DNA of 64,000 nt, taken from the NCBI RefSeq assembly GCF_001440415.1, contig NZ_LLYA01000024.1:62001-126000 (forward strand), given 5' to 3'. Source of the DNA: Bradyrhizobium retamae. GTDB lineage: Bacteria; Pseudomonadota; Alphaproteobacteria; Rhizobiales; Xanthobacteraceae. The position numbers and the translations under genes were made by a program. A model generated the notes under the pieces. It worked only from the letters and a program-made list of their open reading frames with translations. It was not told the origin of the DNA and ran no database searches. Position 1 is the first letter of the stretch. The number at the start of each line of letters is the position of its first letter. Shown one piece after another: positions 34,921 to 43,757 of this stretch.

Positions 34921-35919
34921 ATGCGAAGCCCAACTGAGTTTCGAAAAGGAAAACCGGGCTTCTATCCGGACCAGGCGGTCTATGCAGAGTTTGCGGCTGC
35001 CGAATTCGGGCTGGCGTTTCGCGACCTCGACGGCGGCTCGGGATTGATCTTCAGCATCGCCGCGCGCGACAGGCTGCTTCATTTCGGCGCCGGCCGATGC
35101 TCCTGGTATCCGCAGAACAACGCGACGGCTTCGACACTGGCGTCGGACAAGTTCTTTGCCAGCAGGATTCTCCGAGACGCCGGTGTGCCCGCGCTCGGCG
35201 GCGAGTATTTCTTCCTGCACAATCGCCACCGCGCGCATCGCCCGGCGGGCCATGAACGCAGCGACGCGATTGCCGGCTTCAAGGCATTGGGTGGATCGGC
35301 CTTCGTCAAGCCGCTCACTGGAGCGCGCGGCGATTTCGCGCAAGCGGTTCACGGCGAAGCAGCGCTCGTTCGCTATCTCGATGCGGTGATGAAGTATTAT
35401 GACGCCGTTCTGATCCAGCCGATCGTCGATGGCACCGAGTATCGCGTTTTCCTGCTCGACGATGACGCGCTCTACTGCGCGCGAAAACGCCCGCCGTTCA
35501 TCTCGGGCGACGGCGTGCGCACGTTCCGCGAACTGCTGGCGGCCCATAATGACGCTTTGCGGGCCCGCGGCCTTTCGCCGGCTTCGCTGTCCGATCACGA
35601 CCCGTCACTCGACACTGTGCCGGCAAATGGCGAACGGCGCGAGATCCCCGGGCGGATGAATCTCAGTGCTGGCGGCACGATGGTACTGGCGGATGCACCG
35701 TCCGAGGGGGCCATCGTGCTGGCGCGGCAGGCTGCGCGCGCGATCGGACTTCGCGTAGCGGCCATCGACATGTTCGTAGATATCGGTGGCCAACCGGATT
35801 CCATGCAGGTCATCGAGGTCAATTCCAACCCGGCGATCCGGCTGCTGGAGAATTCCGACCGCGGCGACCTAATCCTGAAGATCTGGCATCACACCTTCTC
35901 GACCATGGGATTGCTCTAG
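34921..35919 (+). CDS. CphA-like ATP-grasp ligase (first half of a split cyanophycin-synthetase-like pair)
   Basis: A 332-residue ATP-grasp enzyme. From about residue 75 it follows the ATP-grasp domain of cyanophycin synthetase: ASTLASDKFFASRILRDAGVP, FVKPLTGARG, GTEYRVFLLDDDAL, the SGDGVRTFRELLAAHN motif, GRMNLSAGGTM, then AARAIGLRVAAIDMFVD and EVNSNPAIR, which holds metal and phosphate ligands. It lacks the long N-terminal domain and the Mur-ligase part of CphA; the latter is replaced by the next gene, which starts in this gene's stop codon. It should join an amino acid or small acid to an acceptor through an acyl phosphate. No polymer-degrading cyanophycinase gene is nearby. Confidence 0.78.
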   Translation: MRSPTEFRKGKPGFYPDQAVYAEFAAAEFGLAFRDLDGGSGLIFSIAARDRLLHFGAGRCSWYPQNNATASTLASDKFFASRILRDAGVPALGGEYFFLHNRHRAHRPAGHERSDAIAGFKALGGSAFVKPLTGARGDFAQAVHGEAALVRYLDAVMKYYDAVLIQPIVDGTEYRVFLLDDDALYCARKRPPFISGDGVRTFRELLAAHNDALRARGLSPASLSDHDPSLDTVPANGERREIPGRMNLSAGGTMVLADAPSEGAIVLARQAARAIGLRVAAIDMFVDIGGQPDSMQVIEVNSNPAIRLLENSDRGDLILKIWHHTFSTMGLL

Positions 35920-37235
35920 TGTTCGACCTGCCGAAATATGGTGACGGCGTCTGCCTCGCGCGCATGGCAGAGCTGTTGGACATGCTGGCCGTCGATCGCG
36001 CGCGGCTGCGGCGCATCTCGGTGGTGGTGACCGGCTCTAATGGCAAAGGCAGCACGGCGGCGATGTGCGCTCGAATCGGCCGCGCTTACGGTTTGCGCAC
36101 GGGTCTCTTCACTTCCCCGCATCTGTTTCGCTTCAACGAACGGATACAGGTCGACAACGTCGAAATCGACGACGACGCGCTCGCCCTTCTGAAGCGTAAG
36201 GTAGCGGCGGTCGTCGCCGACGTCTCGAGCCGTCGCGGTGAACAATTCGGCGCTTTCGAAGCGCTGTTCGCGCTCGCCTGCTTGCACTTCCAGAAGAGCG
36301 AATGCGATTTCGCGGTGTTCGAAGCTGGCATCGGCGGACGCTACGATCCAGTCCGCCTGATCGGCGCGCGCGAGACCTGCGTCACGTCGGTCGATTACGA
36401 GCATGTCGAATTGCTCGGAAACTCGCTTGAACTAATCGCCTCCGACAAGAGCGACGCCTGCGCCGCCGGCGGCACGATCATCTATGGTGAAAACTGCCGC
36501 GACCTGCGGCGACATCTCGTCGAGTATCATCGCTGGCGCGGCTGCACCCCACTGTTCGTCCGTGACGAGATCAGTGTCGACAACGAGGCCCAGTCCGCGT
36601 CGGGGCAGCATTTCGATTTCCAGTTCGGCTATCATGATTTTCGCCGCATCGAGCTTGGCCTGCCCGGAGCGTTCCAGTTCAACAACGCCGCCATCGCGGT
36701 CACGCTATTCCTGCTCTGGCTGCAACGCGAGCAGCCGCGCAAGGCCCCCGAGCGGATCGAAGCGGCCATCCGTTCGGGCCTGCGCAATGTCCGCTGGCCC
36801 GGCCGCCTGGAGGTCATCGAGCAAGACCCGCTCACGGTGATCGACGTCGGCCATACGCCGGACGGCATCCGGCAATCGCACGCGAGCCTCACGGCTATTC
36901 ATGGCGGCGACGATTGGATTCTCGTCACTGGCGCCTCGCGCGACAAGAAAGCCGACGAGATCGTCGGCGTGCTGGCGCCGTCGTTCGATACGATCATCTG
37001 CACAGCGGCGCACCACAAGGGCGCGGACCCGCAAGCCATCGCCGCCGCCGCGCGACTTGGCAATTCCGACGCAACCCTTCATGTCGCGGCGACAATCGCG
37101 GATGCCGTGGGGCTCTCGCAGGAGATGGCTCTGGAACAAAAGCGCAGAGTGTATGTGGCGGGTGGATTATTCCTGGCGATCGAATACGCAACCGTCGCAA
37201 AGGGCGGCCGCGCGGAGGATTTGGAATTTTTCTGA
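35919..37235 (+). CDS. FolC/Mur-ligase-family enzyme paired with the ATP-grasp ligase
   Basis: A 438-residue amide ligase. The P-loop TGSNGKGST (about residues 40-48), SPHLFRFNERI, EAGIGGRYDPVRL, TSVDYEHVELLG and a retained Lys in IASDKSD follow folylpolyglutamate synthase, as does WPGRLEV. The usual DGAHNP signature is replaced by DVGHTPDG, and DATN by DPVR, so it is a divergent branch, not the housekeeping FolC. The start is a GTG whose first base is the last base of the upstream TAG, so translation is coupled. Gene order matches the ATP-grasp-then-Mur domain order of CphA. The product is unknown. Confidence 0.78.
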   Translation: MFDLPKYGDGVCLARMAELLDMLAVDRARLRRISVVVTGSNGKGSTAAMCARIGRAYGLRTGLFTSPHLFRFNERIQVDNVEIDDDALALLKRKVAAVVADVSSRRGEQFGAFEALFALACLHFQKSECDFAVFEAGIGGRYDPVRLIGARETCVTSVDYEHVELLGNSLELIASDKSDACAAGGTIIYGENCRDLRRHLVEYHRWRGCTPLFVRDEISVDNEAQSASGQHFDFQFGYHDFRRIELGLPGAFQFNNAAIAVTLFLLWLQREQPRKAPERIEAAIRSGLRNVRWPGRLEVIEQDPLTVIDVGHTPDGIRQSHASLTAIHGGDDWILVTGASRDKKADEIVGVLAPSFDTIICTAAHHKGADPQAIAAAARLGNSDATLHVAATIADAVGLSQEMALEQKRRVYVAGGLFLAIEYATVAKGGRAEDLEFF

Positions 37236-37325
37236 ACGTGGCGCACAATCTGTGCAATCGAGCAGCTATTCCGCGGACAGTGCACTGGAAAGCGCCAGAA
37301 TGCGACACCGAGGGGAGAAAGCACC

Positions 37326-38327
37326 ATGAGCGACATCGTCAATCGTCAGATCCTGCTGGTCGAAAAGCCGACCGGGAAGCTCGGGCCGGAGCATTTCAAG
37401 ATGGTCAACGGCGCGGTGCCCGAACCGAAAGATGGCGAGGCGCTGGTGCGGACGCGCTATATTTCGCTTGATGCCGCCAACCGCGCGTGGATGCACGGTG
37501 CCACCTATCGCGCCGCCGTCGAGGCCAACACGGTGATGGCTGGTGGCAGCATCGCGGAGGTCGTCGCCTCGAAGGCTTCGAGCCTCGCGCCGGGCGATAT
37601 CGTATTCGGCGATACCGGCTGGCAGGATTATGCCGCCGTGCCGGCAAAGCATCTGAACAAGATGCCGAAGATGGAGCCGATGACGCATCTGCTCAGCGTC
37701 TACGGCATCGCCGGCCTCACCGCCTATTTTGGTCTCCTGCATGTCGGCAAGCCGAAGCAAGGCGAGACCGTCGTCGTGTCGGCTGCCGCCGGCTCCGTCG
37801 GATCGATCGTCGGGCAAATCGCCAAGATCAAGGGCTGCAACGTCATCGGCATCGCCGGCGGCAAGGACAAGTGCCAGTGGCTCACGTCCGAACTCGGCTT
37901 TGACGCCGCGGTCGATTACAAGGACGGCGCCACCTTCAAGGCGCTGCGATCAGCCGCGCCGAAGGGCATCGACGTCTATTTCGACAATGTCGGCGGCGAG
38001 ATTCTCGAAGCCTGCCTTTCGCTGATGAACAACCGCGGCCGTATCGCCTGCTGCGGCGCGCTTTCGCAATATGACGGCGTACCGTCGGCCCACGGTCCGC
38101 GCGGCGTGCCCGGCCTGATCGTGGTGAAGCGCCTCATCATGCAGGGCTTCATCGTGATGGATTATATGGACCAGAGCGCCGCGGCGCTTGCCGATCTGCA
38201 GTCCTGGGTCGCCTCCGGCAAGTTGAAAGTGCAGGAGGACGTGATCGACGGAATCGAGAACACGCCGAAAGCGCTGATCGGCCTGCTCGCCGGCGAGAAC
38301 CGCGGCAAGAGGATGGTGAGGGTGTAA
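37326..38327 (+). CDS. NADP-dependent MDR oxidoreductase (CurA/PTGR-like)
   Basis: A 333-residue zinc-independent medium-chain reductase. The coenzyme-binding motif AAAGSVGSIVGQIAKIKGC, the ISLDAANRAWM start of the catalytic domain and the FDNVGGEILEA block place it with CurA, leukotriene B4 12-hydroxydehydrogenase and prostaglandin reductase types, which reduce the alpha-beta double bond of enones. Zinc-binding Cys residues are absent. GGGGAGAAAG precedes the ATG. It is a single gene, 90 bases after the ligase gene, and not clearly part of that unit. Confidence 0.88.
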   Translation: MSDIVNRQILLVEKPTGKLGPEHFKMVNGAVPEPKDGEALVRTRYISLDAANRAWMHGATYRAAVEANTVMAGGSIAEVVASKASSLAPGDIVFGDTGWQDYAAVPAKHLNKMPKMEPMTHLLSVYGIAGLTAYFGLLHVGKPKQGETVVVSAAAGSVGSIVGQIAKIKGCNVIGIAGGKDKCQWLTSELGFDAAVDYKDGATFKALRSAAPKGIDVYFDNVGGEILEACLSLMNNRGRIACCGALSQYDGVPSAHGPRGVPGLIVVKRLIMQGFIVMDYMDQSAAALADLQSWVASGKLKVQEDVIDGIENTPKALIGLLAGENRGKRMVRV

Positions 38328-38390
38328 CCCGAGCAGAGGGGCACTCTGCGATCGCGAATTTCCGGTAGGGTGGCGGCGGGGGTGTAGCTA

Positions 38391-39173
38391 ATGGCTGAAA
38401 TTCGCTTCGATGACGGCTCCAGCTATGAGCGCATGATGGGCGTCTGAAGCCGACTCGCCGGCGAGATCTTTCTCGATTGGCTGGCCCCGCCGATGGGCGT
38501 GCGATGGATCGACGTCGGCTGCGGCAACGGTGCCTTCACCGACATCCTGGTCGAGCGATGCGCTCCGGTGGACGTTCAGGGTATTGATCCGTCCGAAGGG
38601 CAACTTGCATTTGCACGCAGCAGACTAGCGGCGCGCCTGGCGAAGTTTCGCCAAGGCGACGCCATGGCGCTTCCCTTTCCCGCTGACAGCTTCGATGCAG
38701 CCGTCATGGCGTTGGTCCTGGTATTCGTTCCCGATCCAGCCAAAGGCGTCGAGGAAATGGTTCGAGTGGTCAGCCCGGGCGGCACAGTCGCGGCCTACAT
38801 GTGGGACATGTTGGGTGGCGGATTTCCCCTGGATCCGATCCACGTCGAGATGCGTGCGATGGGTCTTGCGCCTCCACGCCCGTCGCGGATGGACGCATCC
38901 ACAATGCCAGCGCTGCAGGACTTGTGGACAGGTGCCGGTCTCGAGGCCGTGGAGACGCGGGAGATCTCGGTACAGCGGACTTTTGCGCATTTCGACGAAT
39001 TCTGGAAAATTAACCTGGAAGCCCCTTCGATCGCCCCCATCATTGCCACGATGGAATCTGCAGACGCAGAAGCACTCAAGAGGCGGGTGCGCACTCGCCT
39101 CCATGAGGATGCGGGGGGACGCATCATTTGTGACGCGCGCGCGCATGCGATAAAGGGACGCCGGCCGAGGTAA
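38391..39173 (+). pseudogene. SAM-dependent methyltransferase interrupted by an in-frame TGA
   Basis: From the ATG at 38391 the frame reads MAEIRFDDGSSYERMMGV, stops at TGA (38445-38447), then continues in the same frame SRLAGEIFLDWLAPP and the class I methyltransferase motif I VDVGCGNGAF-like WIDVGCGNGAFTDIL. In intact relatives the stop position is Trp (YERxMGxWSR), so one G-to-A change would explain it. Downstream motifs (GIDPSEGQLAFAR, FPADSFDAAVMALVLVFVP) are intact. Restart at the ATG at 38493 would lose the first helix but keep motif I. The start has weak ribosome binding. Confidence 0.75.
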
Positions 39174-39180
39174 CTGACTG

Positions 39181-42100
39181 CTAAGACGACACGCTCGGCA
39201 CTTTCGGCGTCGCCTGCACGCCCGCCCTCTTCGCCTTCCGCTCCTTCAGCCAGTTCTCGAACCGCTGGATCACAACGAAGAACGTCGGCACGAACAGCAC
39301 CGCCAGGCACGTTGACGCCAGCATGCCCGAGAACACGGTGATGCCAATCGATTTTCGCGCATTCGCGCCGGCGCCGGTGGCGAGCACCAAGGGCACGACG
39401 CCGAGGATGAAAGCGAACGACGTCATCAGGATCGGACGGAAACGGGCCCGCGCCGCCTCGACCGCGGATTCCAACAGCGGCTTGCGGTCGCGCACGTGGA
39501 GCTCGAGCGCCACCTCGACGATCAGGATGGCGTTCTTGGCCGACAGCGCGATCAACAGGATAATGCCGATCTGGGTGTAGAGGTTGTTCTCGATCCTCAG
39601 CCCACTCAGCACCAGCATCGGCCCGAGCAGCGACAGCGGCACCGCGAGAATGACCGAGATCGGCGCGTACCAGCTCTCGTATTGTCCAGCCAGCACGAGA
39701 TACACCAGCAGCAGGGCGAGTCCAAACGCCCAGTAGATCTGGCCGCCGACGACCTTCTCCTGGTACGACATCGCCGTCCACTCGAAGCCGGTGCCCGGCG
39801 GCAGGGTCTTGGCGGCGATCTCTTCCATCAGATTCATCGACTGGCCGGAGCTGTAACCCGTGGCCGGCAGCCCGATGATGGTTGCCGACGGATAGAGATT
39901 GTAGAGACTGATCAGCGACGGGCCGACGGCGGGCGTAATCTTCGCCACGGCGCCGAGTGGGATCATGTCGCCCTGGCTGTTGCGTACCGTCAGCTTTTCG
40001 ATGTCGCGCGGCGTCAGGCGGAATTGCGCGTCTCCCTGTGCGTAGACCTGGAAGGTGCGGCCGAACTTGTTGAACTGGTTGACGAAGCTCGAACCCATGT
40101 AGGACGACAATGTCGAGAAGATCTGGTCGGTCGTGACATGCATGGTCTGCGCCTTGACCCTATCAACCTCGACGTCGAACTGCGGCACCATCGAACGGAA
40201 TGGCGAACTGACCCGCTGCAGCGCGCTTTGCGACGCCGCATTGGAAACCATCGCGCCCGTGATTGCCTGCAGCTTGCTAAAATCGGAATTGCCGTCGCGG
40301 AGCTGCACCTGCATCGCAAAGCCGGCGGCATTGCCGATGCCCTGGATCGGCGGCGGCGGGACCACCAGGATCTGCGCCTCCTCGATCACAGACAGTTTTT
40401 CGTTCAGGCCGACGAACAGCGACCGCAGATCCTCGCCCTCGCCGCGCGCACTCCATTCCTTGAGGATCAGATAGGCCACGCCGGCATTGGCGAGGCTGGA
40501 AGAATTGTCGAGCGCGGAAATGCCCGCGATCGTGATCACCTGATCGACGCCCGCGGTTTTACTGGTGATGTCGCTGACGCGGGTGAGCACACGCTGAGTG
40601 CGGTCGAGCGCCGCGCCATCCGGCAATTGCACCGCCACCAGCAGATAGCCCTGGTCCTCGATCGGGATAAAGCCGGTCGGCACCCGCGACAGGCCGTAGC
40701 CGCCGATCGCGATCAGGATCAGCGCGCAGATGACGGATACATTGCTGTGCGCGACCAGACGGCTGATCACCCGGCCATACCAGGCCTCCAGACGGTTATA
40801 GACCGCGTTGAACCCCCGGTAAAAGAAGTTGCGCTGTTCCGGCGGCGCGGGCCGGCGCAGCCACAGGGCGCATTGCGTCGGCTTCAGCGTCGCCGCGTTG
40901 ATGGCGCTGAGCAGCGCGGTCGCGGCAATGACCAGCGCGAATTGCGCGTACATCCGGCCCGTCAACCCCGGCAGGAATGCCGAGGGCAAAAACACCGAGA
41001 TCAGCACCAGCGTAATGCCGATGATCGGCGCGAATAGCACATCCATCGCGCTGATCGCGGCGTCATGGCCGGACATCCCCTTCTCGATATTATGAGCTGC
41101 GCCCTCGACCACGATGATGGCGTCATCCACCACGATGCCGATCGCGAGCACGATCGCAAACAGCGTCGAGATGTTGACGGTGAAGCCGAGCGCGGCCATC
41201 GCCGCGAACGCGCCGATGATGGTCACCGGCACCGTCGTCGCCGGCACCAGCATCGCGCGCCAGTCCTGCAGGAAGATCAGGATCACGACGAGCACGAGCA
41301 AGCCGGCCTCAATGAGCGTCTTGTAGACCTCGTTGATCGATTCGGAGACGAATTTGGTGGTGTTGAACGGCGTGTCGTACTTGATGTCCTGTGGAAATCC
41401 CTTCGCCAACTCCGCCATTTTTCTCTGAACCGCCTGCTCGACTTCGAGCGCGTTGGCGCCCGGCGACTGGAACACGCCGATGCCGGTGGCCGGCTTGTTG
41501 TTGAGTGAGAACATCTGGCTGTAGGTTTGGGCGCCGAGTTCAACCCAGCCGACGTCGCGCACGCGCGTGATGTCGCCGCTACTGCCGGTCTTGACGATCA
41601 CGTTTTCGAACTCAGTAGTGTCGTCGAGCCGGCCGCTGACGTTCAGCGTATATTGGAACGCCTGCCCTGCAGGCGCCGGCGGCGCCCCGACCTGGCCTGC
41701 TGTGACCTGCTGGCTCTGCTGCTGGATCGCCGAGATCACGTCCTGCGGCATCAGGTTGCGCGCCTGCAGCTTGTTCGGATCGAGCCAGACCCGCATCGAA
41801 TACTGGCCGGCCCCGAACACAGTCACATTCCCAACGCCGGGCAGGCGCGACAGCTCGTCGCGAATGTTGATGGTGGCGTAGTTGCTCAGGAACAGGCTGT
41901 CATAGGTCGCTTTCGGTGATGTCAGCGTCACGAACAAGAGGATTGCCGTCGATCGCTTCTGGACGGTGACTCCCTGGTTCTGCACCGATTGCGGCAGTTG
42001 CGAGAGCGCGCTCGAGACCCGGTTCTGCACCAGCACCTGCGCGAAGTTGAGGTCGGTGCCGATCTTGAAGGTAACCGTCAACGAATAGGAGCCGTCGGCG

Positions 42101-42351
42101 CCGCTGTAAGACTGCATGTAGAGCATGTCCTCGACGCCATTGACCTGCTGCTCGATCGGCAGCGCTACCGTGTCGATCACGGTTTTCGCGCTGGCGCCGG
42201 GATAGCGGGTGGTAACCTGCACCGTGGGCGGCACGACATCGGGATACTGCGCAACGGCGAGCCGGAACAGGCTGACGCCGCCGATCAGGATCATCAGGAT
42301 CGCGATGACGTTGGAAAGAACGGGCCGTTCGATGAAAAATTTTGAAATCAT
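39181..42351 (-). CDS. RND efflux pump inner-membrane transporter (HAE1 family)
   Basis: A 1056-residue AcrB-type drug/proton antiporter. It shows the N-terminal MISKFFIERPVLSNVIAILM helix, large periplasmic loops between helices 1-2 and 7-8, the proton-relay Asp pair in GIVVDDAIIVVEG and the GFIPIEDQGYL porter motif. It exports hydrophobic drugs, dyes or plant compounds by trimer rotation. It follows the adaptor gene nine bases away, with no outer-membrane TolC-type gene alongside, so it must share one encoded elsewhere. Confidence 0.95.
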   Translation of the reverse strand: MISKFFIERPVLSNVIAILMILIGGVSLFRLAVAQYPDVVPPTVQVTTRYPGASAKTVIDTVALPIEQQVNGVEDMLYMQSYSGADGSYSLTVTFKIGTDLNFAQVLVQNRVSSALSQLPQSVQNQGVTVQKRSTAILLFVTLTSPKATYDSLFLSNYATINIRDELSRLPGVGNVTVFGAGQYSMRVWLDPNKLQARNLMPQDVISAIQQQSQQVTAGQVGAPPAPAGQAFQYTLNVSGRLDDTTEFENVIVKTGSSGDITRVRDVGWVELGAQTYSQMFSLNNKPATGIGVFQSPGANALEVEQAVQRKMAELAKGFPQDIKYDTPFNTTKFVSESINEVYKTLIEAGLLVLVVILIFLQDWRAMLVPATTVPVTIIGAFAAMAALGFTVNISTLFAIVLAIGIVVDDAIIVVEGAAHNIEKGMSGHDAAISAMDVLFAPIIGITLVLISVFLPSAFLPGLTGRMYAQFALVIAATALLSAINAATLKPTQCALWLRRPAPPEQRNFFYRGFNAVYNRLEAWYGRVISRLVAHSNVSVICALILIAIGGYGLSRVPTGFIPIEDQGYLLVAVQLPDGAALDRTQRVLTRVSDITSKTAGVDQVITIAGISALDNSSSLANAGVAYLILKEWSARGEGEDLRSLFVGLNEKLSVIEEAQILVVPPPPIQGIGNAAGFAMQVQLRDGNSDFSKLQAITGAMVSNAASQSALQRVSSPFRSMVPQFDVEVDRVKAQTMHVTTDQIFSTLSSYMGSSFVNQFNKFGRTFQVYAQGDAQFRLTPRDIEKLTVRNSQGDMIPLGAVAKITPAVGPSLISLYNLYPSATIIGLPATGYSSGQSMNLMEEIAAKTLPPGTGFEWTAMSYQEKVVGGQIYWAFGLALLLVYLVLAGQYESWYAPISVILAVPLSLLGPMLVLSGLRIENNLYTQIGIILLIALSAKNAILIVEVALELHVRDRKPLLESAVEAARARFRPILMTSFAFILGVVPLVLATGAGANARKSIGITVFSGMLASTCLAVLFVPTFFVVIQRFENWLKERKAKRAGVQATPKVPSVSS

Positions 42352-42360
42352 GGCCGGCTC

Positions 42361-43560
42361 CTACTTGGCCGACGCCGGCTGAGCTTCGACTATTTTCACT
42401 TGCGGATCGACCTTCTGGCCGGGTATCGCACGCAATAGCCCGGCGGTAATCACGCGGTCATCGGCCTTGAGGCCTTCCTCAATGACGCGTAGTTCGCCTT
42501 CTAGCGGCCCGACGCGCACCTTGCGCTGCTCGACGACATTTTCGCCGTTCACGACCAGCACGTAGCGGCCGGACTGATCGCTGCCGAGCGCGACGTCAGG
42601 CACGAGCAGCGCGTTCTGCACCTGGTCCAAAGGCACGCGAATTCGGACGAAGAATCCCGGCAGCAGCGCGCGATCCGCATTGGGCAGCACGCCGCGCACG
42701 GGCAGCGTGCCGGTCGACTGGTTCAGCGTCGTGGCGGCGTAGTCGAGCTTGCCCTTGTGCGGAAAGCCGGTCTCGGTCTGTAATCCGACCTCGATCGGTA
42801 CTTGCCTGAGATCATCGGGCGTCAGGCCGCGCCGGCGCGCTTCCTCGCGGATCCGCAGCACGTCCTGTTCGTTGACGTTGAAATTCACATAGATCGGGTC
42901 GAGCGCCACGATGGTGGCGAGTTGCGTCGGCGACGAGGCACCGACGAGTTCACCGACAGAGACGAGATGCGCGCTGACGACGCCGTCGAACGGCGCGACC
43001 ACATTGGTGTAGCCGTAGTTGACTGCCGCGATCTTGGTATTGACCTGGGCCTGCAGCAGGCTCGCCTGCGCATTGTCGCGGGCCGCGGTGGAATTATCCA
43101 GCGTGGCCTGGGAAACGGCCTGCCGCTGCACCAACTCCTGCTGGCGCTTGAAATCCGCCTCGGTCTGTCGCACCGAGGCCTGCGCGCCGGATTCCGCGGC
43201 CTGCGCCTGTTCGAGCTTCAGCTTGTAGGTGTCCGGCTCGATCGTGAACAGGGATGTGCCTTCTTTGACGTAGGCGCCGTCCGTGTAGTTGATCGATTGC
43301 AGAAAACCCTGCACGCGCGCGACCAGATCGACATTCTTGATCGCCGCCGTATTGCCGGTCGCTTCGAGATAGCGCGTGAAAGGCCGCTGCAGGGGCGGCG
43401 CAACTTCGACCTTCGGCGGCGGCGGAGGGACAAAAGTATTTTGTTCGCAGGCACTTAAGATGCCCATTGCAGCAACGGCGAAAGCTGCACGGCAGGCGGC
43501 AGCGCCTTTTTGCGCGGCGGTGCGGTGTGATCTCAAGCGTGCAGGCGAACGCAAAGCCAT
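42361..43560 (-). CDS. RND efflux periplasmic adaptor lipoprotein
   Basis: A 399-residue membrane-fusion protein. From the ATG at 43560 it has an Arg-rich start, a hydrophobic stretch and a lipobox LSAC near residue 38, followed by a Pro-rich linker. The helical hairpin (residues ~100-175, coiled coil QAQAAESGAQASVRQTEADFKRQQ, split) is flanked by the two biotinyl-lipoyl halves, and the beta-barrel region carries FDGVVSAHLVSVGELV. It bridges the AcrB-like pump to an outer-membrane channel. An upstream extension to 43704 is in frame but would put the signal in the interior. Confidence 0.9.
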   Translation of the reverse strand: MALRSPARLRSHRTAAQKGAAACRAAFAVAAMGILSACEQNTFVPPPPPKVEVAPPLQRPFTRYLEATGNTAAIKNVDLVARVQGFLQSINYTDGAYVKEGTSLFTIEPDTYKLKLEQAQAAESGAQASVRQTEADFKRQQELVQRQAVSQATLDNSTAARDNAQASLLQAQVNTKIAAVNYGYTNVVAPFDGVVSAHLVSVGELVGASSPTQLATIVALDPIYVNFNVNEQDVLRIREEARRRGLTPDDLRQVPIEVGLQTETGFPHKGKLDYAATTLNQSTGTLPVRGVLPNADRALLPGFFVRIRVPLDQVQNALLVPDVALGSDQSGRYVLVVNGENVVEQRKVRVGPLEGELRVIEEGLKADDRVITAGLLRAIPGQKVDPQVKIVEAQPASAK

Positions 43561-43757
43561 CATTTTTGGTGCCTCAATCCGTCTTGTTCTGGAAAAGGCT
43601 TTATTCGGAAATCGGCTTTCCGCCATCCCATGAAAATAGCAACAATCCGCTTGCGGCGAAACCGGAAAGCGAAAATGATGCGTCCGGAATTTTTCTGAAA
43701 GCACATTTCATTTTGGCTGAAGCGGCGGCTTCCGGCGACGACAAAGGATTTATTCAA

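Noticed and set aside
35919-37235. Assigning the Mur-type gene as housekeeping folC
   Set aside because: The DGAHNP and DATN signatures are altered and the gene is coupled to a CphA-like ATP-grasp gene instead of accD or trp genes.
38445-38447. The in-frame TGA as a selenocysteine codon
   Set aside because: Relatives carry Trp at this place, no catalytic Cys position is involved and no SECIS-like hairpin is apparent after it.
39496-41037. A 513-codon open frame antisense to the RND transporter
   Set aside because: Rich in His, Arg, Gln and Asp, as expected from the reverse frame of a GC-rich gene; no domain pattern and no ribosome binding site.
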